The position numbers and the translations under genes were made by a program. 64,000 nt of DNA from Rhodococcus zopfii NBRC 100606 = JCM 9919. GTDB lineage: Bacteria; Actinomycetota; Actinomycetes; Mycobacteriales; Mycobacteriaceae. Of the stretch, positions 49,966 through 58,625 are shown one piece after another; within the stretch, counting starts at the first letter, position 1, and each line of letters starts with the position of its first letter. The stretch covers positions 248,001-312,000 of the forward strand of contig NZ_BCXI01000001.1 in NCBI RefSeq assembly GCF_001895025.1. Reading direction: 5' to 3'. The notes below the pieces were generated by a model. That model was given only the letters and a program-made list of their open reading frames with translations, searched no databases and had not been told where the DNA came from.

Positions 49966-50820
49966 ATGTCGCACGCATCCGACCGATCCTGGCGTTCGAA
50001 CGCCACCCTCGCCCGTCTGCGCTCCGGACTTGCGACGCTCGGACCGGGAGAGCAGCGTGTCGTACGCGCCGTGCTGACCGAACCGGGGGCAGTGGTGGAA
50101 TTGTCGACCGCCGAGCTCGCGGCGGCGTCGGGCACCTCTCCGGCGACCGTCGTGCGAGCGTGCCAGCGTCTGGGCTTCCGGGGTTTTCAGCATCTTCGTC
50201 TCGAACTGGCCAGGGCCGCACCGGATTCCGACCGCGTGTCCGCGACCCCGCTGGATTCGGCGTTCGCGGCCACGACGGAGGCACTCACCGCGACCCGCGC
50301 GACCGTCGACGAAACCGGGTTCGCGCAGGTGGTGGACCTGATCGTTCGGGCTCGCCGGATCCTGCTGGTGGGCAACGGTTTCTCGTCTCCGCCGATCCAG
50401 GACGCCGCGTTGCGGTTCACCACGGTCGGCCGCAGCGCCGAGGCCCCACTCGACATTCTCGGTCAGCAGTTCTCGGCGCGACTACTGACCGGAGAGGATC
50501 TGTGCCTCGCGGTGAGCTACTCGGGCGCGAACACCCACACCCTGCGTGCATGCAGGGCCGCACGTGAGCGCGGCGCGACGATCGTGTCGGTGACGAGCTA
50601 CACGAGCACACCGTTGACGCGTCTGTCCGATCACGTGCTGTTGACCGGTGCGGGTGCGCACGAGAACGAAGCGGATTCGTTCGCGGCACGCGTGTCCCAG
50701 AGCACGATCCTGTATGCGCTCCAACGGGCCGTGCTCGAGCATCCCGAGCACGGGGGCACCGACACCGGAGCCCACGACGTGGTGGCAGACGCTCTGACCG
50801 ACGCACTCCCCGACTGTTAA
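49966..50820 (+). CDS. MurR/RpiR-family transcription regulator
   Basis: A 284-residue regulator with an N-terminal RpiR helix-turn-helix (about residues 35-80; STAELAAASGTSPATVVRACQRLGFRGFQHLRLEL) and a SIS domain (about 115-245; RILLVGNGFSSPPIQDAALRF, CLAVSYSGANTHTLRACRAARERGATIVSVTSY). SIS domains bind phosphosugars. First gene of the 50-57 kb cluster. A -10-like TAACCT is at 49902. It probably controls the cluster through the palindrome at 50890 and senses a phosphorylated sugar or related ester. Confidence 0.9.
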   Translation: MSHASDRSWRSNATLARLRSGLATLGPGEQRVVRAVLTEPGAVVELSTAELAAASGTSPATVVRACQRLGFRGFQHLRLELARAAPDSDRVSATPLDSAFAATTEALTATRATVDETGFAQVVDLIVRARRILLVGNGFSSPPIQDAALRFTTVGRSAEAPLDILGQQFSARLLTGEDLCLAVSYSGANTHTLRACRAARERGATIVSVTSYTSTPLTRLSDHVLLTGAGAHENEADSFAARVSQSTILYALQRAVLEHPEHGGTDTGAHDVVADALTDALPDC

Positions 50821-50889
50821 CCGGCGCGACGTCGCCCGTTTCGGACAAAGGGGTCAAACGTTCGATCCGTGCATCCACGATATGGCTCG

Positions 50890-50906
50890 CCGGAACAGTG
50901 TTCCGG
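50890..50906. promoter_or_regulatory. 17-bp perfect palindrome, candidate RpiR operator
   Basis: CCGGAACA-G-TGTTCCGG lies 31 bp before the start of the phosphatase fusion gene and directly after the regulator gene. A two-fold symmetric site is expected for a dimeric RpiR regulator. Confidence 0.55.
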
Positions 50907-50937
50907 ATCCAGTGGAACGGTGAACGAGAGGCGATTC

Positions 50938-52410
50938 GTGGAGTCCATCGAGGTCGACGGGGTGTTCAATGTGCGCTCGGTAGCCGGGCCGGGTCTCGCT
51001 CCCGGTCGTCTGTTCCGATCCGGCACCCTCGACCACCTGACCCCCCGGGGCCGGAACATGCTGGAGAAACTCGGGATCCGCACGGTTCTCGATCTGCGGG
51101 ATGGCACCGAGCGCCCGGAGAGCACGGCACCGGCGTTCTGGGACGTCCTGCATCATCCGCTCTACGACCCGCTCACGGGCCCGCCCCGGACCGGCGAGAT
51201 CACCGCGATCTACCGGGCATTGCTCAACGAGCGCGGCCCCGCTCTCACCGATGCCGTGCGGGCCCTCGCGGCCTCCCCCGCGCCGGTGCTCGTGCACTGC
51301 ACCGCCGGAAAGGACCGCACCGGACTGGTTGTCGCCCTGGCATTGTCCGCGGTCGGAGTGCCCGACCCGGTGATCGTCGACGACTACGCATGGTCCGGAC
51401 CCCGGGTGCGGCCGCACCGCGAGGAGGCGGTGCGGAATCTGCTCGCCGACCTGGCCCTCGACCCGGCCGAGCACACGCGGTCCGTCGAACTGCACCTGGA
51501 TTCCCCGCCGTCGGCCCTGCAATCGGCGCTCGGTCACGTCCGGCGGCGGTACGGGTCGGTGACGGGCTATCTCGAGGCTCACGGTTTCACCGCGGACGAT
51601 CTCGTCGCCCTGCGGACGCGTCTGCTCGGCGAACCGGAACTGACGGTGCTGCACCTGAGCGACGTCCATGCGAGCGATCGCCAGGATCCGTTCGTCGGGG
51701 TCGACGGCGCCGGACGGGTCCGCGCGGCCGTCGACCGGGCGTCGGCGTCGCGTCTGCGGCCCGACATCGTCGTCGTCACAGGCGATCTCGCGCATCACCG
51801 GGCGACGGCCACCTACCCGGGGCTGGTCGAGATCTTCGACGAGATCCGCAACCGCCTGGGGTGCCCGGTGCTGGCGGTGCCGGGCAACCACGACGATCCG
51901 GTGGCCTTCGCGTCGGCGTTCGGGACGCACCCGGTGGAGTACGTGCGGGGTTTCCGAGTCCTCGGTGTCGACACGAGCTCGGGAGCGCTTCCCCGGGACG
52001 AGCTCGCCCGATTGTCGCACGAGCTCGCGACCCCGGCCCCGAACGGCACCGTGCTCGTCATGCACCACCCGCCCGTGCCGTCGCCCGCCGCCACCCTGGC
52101 GGGCCGGGAGCTCGTGCGCTCCGACGAGCTCGCCGCGGTGCTGCACGGTTCCGATGTCTCGGCGATCCTCGCGGGCCATTTCCACCATCCCATGAGCGGT
52201 GTCTTCACCGGGATTCCCGTCTGGGTCGGCAGCTCCCTCGCCTACCTGCAGGACGTCGGAACACCGGGTGATTCCGTCGTCGCGTTCGACGACCCCGCCT
52301 ACTCGCTCGTGCGGTGTTCCCGCGCAGGGGTCCGCGCCCTGCCGATCGCGCTGCGCACTCCCGAGGTGCTGTTCCGGTCGAGTCCCACGCTCACCGCCAC
52401 CACCTCCTGA
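50938..52410 (+). CDS. Fused tyrosine-phosphatase-like / calcineurin-like metallophosphoesterase
   Basis: A 490-residue two-domain phosphatase. Residues 1-225 form a Cys-based dual-specificity phosphatase (Tyr_phosphatase3 type) with P-loop HCTAGKDRTG (Cys121, Arg127). Residues 234-480 form a binuclear metallophosphoesterase of the Icc/GpdQ class: DVH (242-244), GD (282-283), GNHDD (316-320), HH (376-377) and GHFHH (413-417). Both active sites look intact. GTG 50938 has AGAGG 6 nt upstream and is preferred over GTG 50920. One protein could cut a phosphodiester and then a phosphomonoester, matching the importer downstream. Confidence 0.88.
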   Translation: MESIEVDGVFNVRSVAGPGLAPGRLFRSGTLDHLTPRGRNMLEKLGIRTVLDLRDGTERPESTAPAFWDVLHHPLYDPLTGPPRTGEITAIYRALLNERGPALTDAVRALAASPAPVLVHCTAGKDRTGLVVALALSAVGVPDPVIVDDYAWSGPRVRPHREEAVRNLLADLALDPAEHTRSVELHLDSPPSALQSALGHVRRRYGSVTGYLEAHGFTADDLVALRTRLLGEPELTVLHLSDVHASDRQDPFVGVDGAGRVRAAVDRASASRLRPDIVVVTGDLAHHRATATYPGLVEIFDEIRNRLGCPVLAVPGNHDDPVAFASAFGTHPVEYVRGFRVLGVDTSSGALPRDELARLSHELATPAPNGTVLVMHHPPVPSPAATLAGRELVRSDELAAVLHGSDVSAILAGHFHHPMSGVFTGIPVWVGSSLAYLQDVGTPGDSVVAFDDPAYSLVRCSRAGVRALPIALRTPEVLFRSSPTLTATTS

Positions 52411-52448
52411 CCGCCCTCCCTCCCCGCTGTCCCACCTCAGGAGAAAAT

Positions 52449-53486
52449 GTGAAATCCCTCCCCCGTCTCGTGTCGGTCGCCGCGTTCGGCACGCTCGCCG
52501 CGTTCGGCCTCGCTGCATGCTCGGAGCCGGCCGCGTCCGACACCGACGCCTCCGCGTCGCCGTCCGCATCCGGTGGCGCGCAGACCATCACGGTCTACAC
52601 CTCCGAACCGCAGGCCAAGATCGACGAGATCGCCGCAGCATTCACCGAAGAGACCGGCATCGGCGTCGAGGTCTTCCGCGCCGGCACCGGTGATCTGACC
52701 GCCCGGATCGAGGCCGAGCGCACCACCGGTGAGATCGGCGCGGACGTGCTGCTCGCCGCCGATGCACCGACGTTCGAGGGCTACAAGTCCGAAGGGCTCC
52801 TGCAGCGGTACACACCCGCAGAGTCGGATGCGCTGAATCCCGACGTCGTCGATCCGGACGGATACTACGTGGGCACCCGGATCATCCCGACCGTCATCGC
52901 CTACAACACGACGGCAGTCGATGCGCCGCCGACCTCGTGGAAGGATCTCATCGATCCGGCCTATCTCGGTCGCGTCACTCTGCCGAACCCGAACGTCTCG
53001 GGTGCCGCGGCCTTCAACACCGCAGTCTGGCTCAACACCCCGGAACTCGGTGAGCAGTGGCTCGCGGGGCTGGCCGCGAACGAACCCGTGGTCGCCGAGA
53101 GCAACGGCCCGGTCGGGCAGGCGGTCGCGGCCGGCACACAGCCGGTCGGCATCGTCGTCGACTATCTCGTCCGGGAACTCGCGGCGAAGGGTTCGCCGAT
53201 CGCGTTGTCCTACCCGACCGACGGCGTCCCCTACGTCACGCAGCCGGCCGGCATCTTCACCGACTCCGACAATGCCGAGGCCGCACAGCAATTCGTCGAT
53301 TTCCTCGTGAGCAAGAAGGGCCAGGAGATCGCCGTCGCCCAGCGGTACCTGCCGGTGCGCGGTGACGTGGGCACACCGGAGGGCGCTCCCGCGCTGTCCG
53401 AGCTCACGTTGCTGACACCCGACCTGCAGAAGATCACGGAAACCCAGGACGAGGCAGTCCGGAAGTTCGATGACCTCATCGGTTGA
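52449..53486 (+). CDS. ABC importer substrate-binding lipoprotein (AfuA/FbpA/PhnS-like)
   Basis: A 345-residue lipoprotein with lipobox LAAC (Cys24), a Ser/Ala linker and the binding fold ITVYTSEPQAKIDEIAAAFTEETGI, EAERTTGEIGADVLLAADAP, LPNPNVSGAAAFNTA. This fold binds iron(III), 2-aminoethylphosphonate or sugar phosphates (AfuA). The adjacent phosphatases and RpiR regulator favour a phosphorylated ligand. GTG 52449 has AGGAG 7 nt upstream. The 3' end overlaps the permease start by 17 bp. Confidence 0.88.
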   Translation: MKSLPRLVSVAAFGTLAAFGLAACSEPAASDTDASASPSASGGAQTITVYTSEPQAKIDEIAAAFTEETGIGVEVFRAGTGDLTARIEAERTTGEIGADVLLAADAPTFEGYKSEGLLQRYTPAESDALNPDVVDPDGYYVGTRIIPTVIAYNTTAVDAPPTSWKDLIDPAYLGRVTLPNPNVSGAAAFNTAVWLNTPELGEQWLAGLAANEPVVAESNGPVGQAVAAGTQPVGIVVDYLVRELAAKGSPIALSYPTDGVPYVTQPAGIFTDSDNAEAAQQFVDFLVSKKGQEIAVAQRYLPVRGDVGTPEGAPALSELTLLTPDLQKITETQDEAVRKFDDLIG

Positions 53487-55137
53487 TCTCGACCCTCGAC
53501 CCGCCGCCCGGATGCCGTCCGGCCGGCGGGTCGACCCTGTCGTCGGTGTCCGGGTCGCGTTGTGGGTGTTCGTCGTCGCCGTGATCGTCGCGCCGCTCGC
53601 GACCGTCGTGTCGCTCGGCGCGAGCGGACGACACATCGGGCAACTCGTCGACGACGACATCGCCGGAGCCGCGGTGAACAGCATCGTCTCCGCGGGATCC
53701 TCCGCGCTGTGTGCCGTCGCTCTGGCGACCGCGATGGCACTGCTGCTCGACCGCACCGATCTCCCCGGTCGCGGCTCGCTTCGTCTGATCCTGTTGTCGC
53801 CCTTGCTCATTCCTCCGTTCGTCGGCGCGATCGCCTGGACGGGCCTGCTCGGCCCCAGCGGAATGGTCAACCGCTGGTGGACCGACCGCTTCGGGGACCC
53901 CCTGTGGAACATCTACGGCGGCGACGGCGTGGTGTTCCTGTTGACGGTGCATTCGTACCCCATGGCCTACCTCATCGTCTCGACCGCGCTGCGGAAGATC
54001 CCCGGCGATCTCGAACAGGTCGCGCGCATCGGCGGTGCGTCACCGTGGCAGGCGATGCGGACCGTGACGATCCCGCTGCTGCGACCGGCCCTGCTGGCCG
54101 CGTTCACCCTCACCGCAGTGGGGAATCTCGCCGACTTCGGAATTCCCGCACTGATCGGCCTGCCCGAGCGATACACGACCCTGTCGACGATGGTCTACCG
54201 CTACATCCAGTCGGGGACGGTCGACCGCCCGCTCGAGGTGGTGTCCACCATCGGTGTCGCCCTGCTGGTACTGGCGGTGCTCGCGGTGGTCGCCGATCGC
54301 CGGTTGTCACGGCGACGACGGCAACTCGACGGTCCCGTCACCGCACCCCAGCCGCTCTGCCTCGGGCGCGCCCGTGTGCCGGCGGGGATCGCCGCCTGGG
54401 GCGTCGGCCTCGCCCTGACCGTGCTGCCGATCCTCGCGCTCGCGACCCAAGCCCTGCTCCCCGCCCCGGGTGTGCCGTTGACCTGGGAGAACCTGACACT
54501 GGACAGCATCGTCGCAGCCGTGACCGCACCGGGAACCGTGGTCGGCGTCCAGAATTCGCTGATGCTGGCCGTGGGCGCCGGGGTGGTGTGCGCGGTGGTC
54601 GGACTGGCGGTCGGGGTGCTCACCACCCGCACCCGATCCCGCGACAACGCGGGTCTCGATCTGGCGGTGATGCTCCCCCAGGCGGTGCCCGGCCTCGTCA
54701 TCGCGGTCGGATGGCTCATCCTCGGCCGGTACACCGGACTGTTCGACACGCGGTGGGTGATCCTGTGCGCCTATGTCACGGCCTTCCTCGCGATCGTCGT
54801 CCAGGCCGTGCGAGCCCCCCTGTCCACCGCGTCCGAGTCGCTCGAGGAAGCGGCGCGCACATCCGGCGCATCGCGTCTGCGGGCACTGCGGGACGTGCCG
54901 TGGGCGATGACCGTGCCGGCGGCGGTGACCGGAGGCGTGCTCGTCGCCGTGACCGCGGTGCGCGAACTGACGATGTCGGTGCTGCTGGTCGCGCCGGGCA
55001 CCCAGACGCTCGGTGTGTCGATCTTCAACCTGCAGCAGGCCGGGGACTACAACGCCGCATCGGCGCTGTCCCTGCTCGTCGCCCTCGTCGGAATCGCCGG
55101 CCTCGGTGTCGCCTCAGGTTCCCGGGCGAGTCGCTGA
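53470..55137 (+). CDS. ABC importer permease, fused two-module
   Basis: A 555-residue protein with two six-helix permease modules. The EAA-type loops are LEQVARIGGASPWQAMRTVTIPLLRP-like in module 1 and LEEAARTSGASRLRALRDV in module 2, for docking to the ATPase. It begins inside the binding-protein gene (ATG 53470), showing tight coupling. It is architecturally like the permease at 17630 but clearly diverged. Predicted to move an organophosphate. Confidence 0.88.
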   Translation: MTSSVDLDPRPAARMPSGRRVDPVVGVRVALWVFVVAVIVAPLATVVSLGASGRHIGQLVDDDIAGAAVNSIVSAGSSALCAVALATAMALLLDRTDLPGRGSLRLILLSPLLIPPFVGAIAWTGLLGPSGMVNRWWTDRFGDPLWNIYGGDGVVFLLTVHSYPMAYLIVSTALRKIPGDLEQVARIGGASPWQAMRTVTIPLLRPALLAAFTLTAVGNLADFGIPALIGLPERYTTLSTMVYRYIQSGTVDRPLEVVSTIGVALLVLAVLAVVADRRLSRRRRQLDGPVTAPQPLCLGRARVPAGIAAWGVGLALTVLPILALATQALLPAPGVPLTWENLTLDSIVAAVTAPGTVVGVQNSLMLAVGAGVVCAVVGLAVGVLTTRTRSRDNAGLDLAVMLPQAVPGLVIAVGWLILGRYTGLFDTRWVILCAYVTAFLAIVVQAVRAPLSTASESLEEAARTSGASRLRALRDVPWAMTVPAAVTGGVLVAVTAVRELTMSVLLVAPGTQTLGVSIFNLQQAGDYNAASALSLLVALVGIAGLGVASGSRASR

Positions 55138-55162
55138 ACAACTCACAGATCGGAAAATCATC

Positions 55163-56260
55163 ATGTCCGCGATCACCTTGACCGGTGTCGACCTGCGTTT
55201 CCCCGATGGCACCGCAGGATTGTCCGGGATCGACCTCGATGTACGAGACGGCGAGTTCGTAGCCCTCGTCGGTCCGTCCGGCTCGGGGAAAACCACCCTG
55301 TTGCGCACCGTGGCGGGCTTCCTCGATCCCACCGCCGGGACGGTCCGGCTCGGCGACGATGTCGTCGCCGACGGCACTCGCAGCGTCCCCCCGGAGAAAC
55401 GCCGCCTGGGGATGGTCTTCCAGAACCACGCCATCTGGCCGCATCGGAACGTGGGCCGGAACGTCGCATATCCGCTGGAGATCGCGAAGATCCCCCGTGC
55501 ACGCCGCGCATCGCGGGTCGCCGAGGTCCTCGAGTTGGTGGGGCTCCCGGGCATGGAGCAGCGCGACCCGGCGACGCTGTCCGGTGGGCAGCGGCAACGG
55601 GTCGCGCTCGCAAGAGCGCTGGCGGGCCGGCCCCGCGCGTTGCTGCTCGACGAGGCGTTGTCCGCACTCGACGAGCCGCTCCGCGACCGGTTGCGTCTCG
55701 AACTGCGCACCCTCACTCGCTCCCAGCAGCTCACCGTCGTCCACGTGACACACGATCGCGCCGAGGCGCTCGCGCTCGCCGACCGCGTCGTCGTGCTCGA
55801 TCACGGCCGGATCCGGCAGGCCGGTGCGCCCGAGGACCTCGTGCTCCGCCCCCGGTCGGCCTTCGTGGCCTCGTTCCTGTCGGACGCGAACCTGCTGACC
55901 GGGCGCGTGTCGGCAGACGGTTTCGTCAGCGACGACAACACGGTCGAGGTAGGACAGGATGCCCTGCCGGACAGTGCATTCGGACCGGGCACCCTCGCGG
56001 TGCTGCCGGGCGATGTGGGATTGACGTCCCCGCAGAACGCGCTGATGCAGGGCATCGTGATGTCGTCGTTGTTCGGACGCGATGCGAGCGACGTGGTGGT
56101 CTCGTGCCGCGGAGTCGAATTCCGTTGCGCCGTGCGAGGTGTCCGCCCTGCGGTCGGCGACCGCGTGGGGGTTTCCGTCCATCGGACGCTGTTCTACCCC
56201 GCCTCCGCCGAGGTAGGAACCCGCGAAGGGGCGGACGCGCTGTCCGGGACGCGGCGATGA
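55163..56260 (+). CDS. ABC importer ATP-binding protein
   Basis: A 365-residue ATPase: Walker A GPSGSGKT (about residues 37-44), NHAIWPHRNV Q-loop region, signature LSGGQRQR, Walker B ALLLDEALSALD (DEA instead of the more usual DEP) and the switch VTHDRAEAL, followed by a TOBE-type C-terminal domain. It lies 25 bp after the permease gene; its own stop overlaps the start of the histidine phosphatase (ATGA). It completes the third component of the importer. Confidence 0.92.
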   Translation: MSAITLTGVDLRFPDGTAGLSGIDLDVRDGEFVALVGPSGSGKTTLLRTVAGFLDPTAGTVRLGDDVVADGTRSVPPEKRRLGMVFQNHAIWPHRNVGRNVAYPLEIAKIPRARRASRVAEVLELVGLPGMEQRDPATLSGGQRQRVALARALAGRPRALLLDEALSALDEPLRDRLRLELRTLTRSQQLTVVHVTHDRAEALALADRVVVLDHGRIRQAGAPEDLVLRPRSAFVASFLSDANLLTGRVSADGFVSDDNTVEVGQDALPDSAFGPGTLAVLPGDVGLTSPQNALMQGIVMSSLFGRDASDVVVSCRGVEFRCAVRGVRPAVGDRVGVSVHRTLFYPASAEVGTREGADALSGTRR

Positions 56261-56820
56261 GCATCACCCGGCTGGCTCTGGTGCGGCACGGGCGCACCGA
56301 CTGGAATCGGCGCGGCCTGTTACAGGGCAGCACGGATGTCCCGCTCGACGAGGTCGGGCGCGGACAGGCGCGCGCCGTCGCGCGTGTGCTCGAAACCGCG
56401 GTGTGGGACACCGTCGTGACCTCACCACTGTCGCGCGCCCACGACACGGGCCGCATCGTGGCAGCGCATCTGGGTATCGCAGTGGCGGGGACGATACCGG
56501 ACCTGATCGAACGCACCTACGGTGCAGCCGAGGGCCTGACCCGCGCGGACGCCGAACAGCGTTGGCCCGGAGGGGATTTTCCCGGACTGGAACCGCTCGC
56601 CGCGGTGGCCGTGCGGGGCCTGCACACACTCGGCGAGATCGTCGCGGCGCACCAGGGCTGCCGGGTCGTGGTGATCGCGCACGGCGCACTGATCCGTGCC
56701 GTGCTCGACCGCCTGTCGCCGACGCCCGCGCCGCGCATCGTCAACGGTGCGGTCAGCGAGCTCGAATGGTCGGGCCGGTGGACGGTGCGGTCCGTCAACC
56801 GCACCGCCCCTCCGGCCTGA
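56257..56820 (+). CDS. Histidine phosphatase (phosphoglycerate-mutase superfamily)
   Basis: A 187-residue enzyme with the RHG motif LVRHGRTDWN at the N-terminus, RGLLQGSTDVPLDEVGRGQA, SPLSRAHDTG and the second catalytic histidine in VVIAHGALIRA. The catalytic Glu is expected in LIERTYGAAEG. It removes phosphate from small monoesters via phosphohistidine. ATG 56257 overlaps the ATPase stop, so it is part of the importer operon and adds a third phosphatase active site to the cluster. Confidence 0.9.
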   Translation: MSITRLALVRHGRTDWNRRGLLQGSTDVPLDEVGRGQARAVARVLETAVWDTVVTSPLSRAHDTGRIVAAHLGIAVAGTIPDLIERTYGAAEGLTRADAEQRWPGGDFPGLEPLAAVAVRGLHTLGEIVAAHQGCRVVVIAHGALIRAVLDRLSPTPAPRIVNGAVSELEWSGRWTVRSVNRTAPPA

Positions 56821-56875
56821 CGGCGGCTTCGCCGCCGGTGATGCCTTTGTGGCGCCTCCGACGGCTGCCGCGCGG

Positions 56876-57709
56876 TCAACCGGCGCGCCGCGCGGTGAGC
56901 AGCAGGTATTCCCAGTCCATCGCTCCTCCGCCCAGATCGTAGCTGCGGCCCAGCTCCGCCAGCTCGCGGTCGAGGGCGGCGACGCGGTCGGGTTCTCCGG
57001 CAATCGCCCGGTAGACCGCGATCGTCGGCCCGTAGGCGGCCTTGAAGAAGTCCCGGAACTCTTCGCCGGTGGCGAATCGCTCCACCCGCAGGTTCGCCGT
57101 GCGGGCCTGGACGTCGGTGACCCGCTCACCGAGCAGCGACCGCACGTGACTCTCGTCTCCCCACAACGGTGGCGGCTGAGCTCCCGGAGGAGGCGGCGGC
57201 GCATACGGCTTCATGATCGCGAACATGCGGCCGATGAATCCGGCCGGGGTCCAGCTCAGCAGCCCGATGCGGCCGCCGGGCCGGGTGACGCGTACCAGTT
57301 CGTCCGCCGACGGCTGGTGGTGCGGCGCGAACATGATGCCGACGCACGAGAACGCCACGTCGAAGCTCGCATCGTCGAACGGTAATGCCTCGGCGTCGGC
57401 CTCCTGCCAGGTCAGGGTCGTGCCTGCGGCGTCGGCGTCGCGGCGCCCCGCGTCGAACAGTTCGGGTGTCAGATCCGACGCGACCACTGTGGCTCCGGTG
57501 AGCGCGGCGGGGATCGCAGCGTTGCCCGACCCGGCTCCGACGTCGAGGACCCGGTCCCCCGGGCCGACCTCGCACGCGGACACCAGAATCGGGCCGAGCT
57601 CCGGAATCACCTCGGTGGCGACAGCCGGGTAGTCGCCGAGGGCCCACATCGCCCGATGCTTGACCTTGAGGGCGTGGTCGCCGGTCGGTGCTGTCGTTGA
57701 TTCGCTCAT
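56876..57709 (-). CDS. SAM-dependent class I methyltransferase
   Basis: A 277-residue methyltransferase with motif I VLDVGAGSGNAAIPAALTGATVVASDLTPEL, motif post-II EADAEALPFDDASFDVAFSCVGIMFAPHHQ and RPGGRIGLLSWTP, close to the UbiE/MenG-type small-molecule group (Methyltransf_11). The Pro-rich loop MKPYAPPPPPGAQPPP is unusual but common in actinobacterial members. ATG 57709. It is transcribed divergently from the HxlR gene. The acceptor is unknown. Confidence 0.87.
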   Translation of the reverse strand: MSESTTAPTGDHALKVKHRAMWALGDYPAVATEVIPELGPILVSACEVGPGDRVLDVGAGSGNAAIPAALTGATVVASDLTPELFDAGRRDADAAGTTLTWQEADAEALPFDDASFDVAFSCVGIMFAPHHQPSADELVRVTRPGGRIGLLSWTPAGFIGRMFAIMKPYAPPPPPGAQPPPLWGDESHVRSLLGERVTDVQARTANLRVERFATGEEFRDFFKAAYGPTIAVYRAIAGEPDRVAALDRELAELGRSYDLGGGAMDWEYLLLTARRAG

Positions 57710-57946
57710 CGTGTGGTCCGGCGCGAGTGCTCCGACGATCACGCGGGAGCGCGGATGCGCCGGCCTCCTTTCTCCTACTCGGGGGATGCGTCCCGATTCG
57801 TGATCCGAGGAGGTGATCGGGCCGTACGTCGACTGTAGGAACCGGCGCCGCGGCGCTTCCAGTACAGGATCTGTACCGCGAGCCGCTGTGCCGCCGCGCG
57901 TCGCGTTCACCACGTGTCACCGGGCGCGGCGGCCTAGCATTCGACC

Positions 57947-58618
57947 ATGGGCTCGTCCTATCACCAATTCTGTCCCGTCGCGAAGGCGATGGAACTGTTC
58001 GACGAACGGTGGACGATGCTCCTTGTCCGCGAACTGGTGCTGGGCAGCGAACGATTCAACGACCTGCGGCGGGGACTCCCGCGGATGTCGCCGTCGCTGC
58101 TGTCCACCCGGTTGCATCAGCTGACGACCGCGGGCATCGTCCGCCGGGTCACCGACGGTCGCGACGTCCGTTACGTGCTCACGCCCGCCGGACGGGACCT
58201 CGAATCGGTGGTGGACGCGCTCGGTGACTGGGGGTCGCGATGGACCGGCCGGCTGGGCGACGAGGACCTGGATCCGAAGCTGCTGATGTGGGACATGCAC
58301 CGCCATGTCGACCGCTCCGCGATCCCGCAGGAACGGGTGGTCGTGCACTTCGCGTTCACCGATGCACCGCTCGGGTCGCGCCGGTGGTGGCTGGTCGTCA
58401 CCGCGGACGACGTCGACGTGTGCGACGTGGACCCCGGATTCGAGGTGTCGGTGGCGGTCACCGCGGAACTGCGGGCGCTCACCGAGATCTGGCGAGGCGA
58501 GCGGTGCTGGTCGGACGTGTTGCGTTCGGGTGCCGCGGTGATCGATGGTCCGGTCACGCTGCGCCGGACCCTGCCGGACTGGTTCGTCTCCCCGCTCGTC
58601 GCGAAGAGCGGCAGGTGA
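57947..58618 (+). CDS. HxlR-family winged-helix regulator with C-terminal extension
   Basis: A 223-residue protein. Residues 1-100 form an HxlR-type winged helix (CPVAKAMELFDERWTMLLVRELVLGSERFNDLRRGLPRMSPSLLSTRLHQL). The remaining ~120 residues resemble an SCP2-like domain found in some actinobacterial HxlR proteins. The ATG at 57947 is 6 nt after a -10 TAGCAT (57935-57940), so leaderless. Divergent from the methyltransferase gene, which it may regulate. The ligand is unknown. Confidence 0.87.
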   Translation: MGSSYHQFCPVAKAMELFDERWTMLLVRELVLGSERFNDLRRGLPRMSPSLLSTRLHQLTTAGIVRRVTDGRDVRYVLTPAGRDLESVVDALGDWGSRWTGRLGDEDLDPKLLMWDMHRHVDRSAIPQERVVVHFAFTDAPLGSRRWWLVVTADDVDVCDVDPGFEVSVAVTAELRALTEIWRGERCWSDVLRSGAAVIDGPVTLRRTLPDWFVSPLVAKSGR

Positions 58619-58625
58619 CCCGGGC

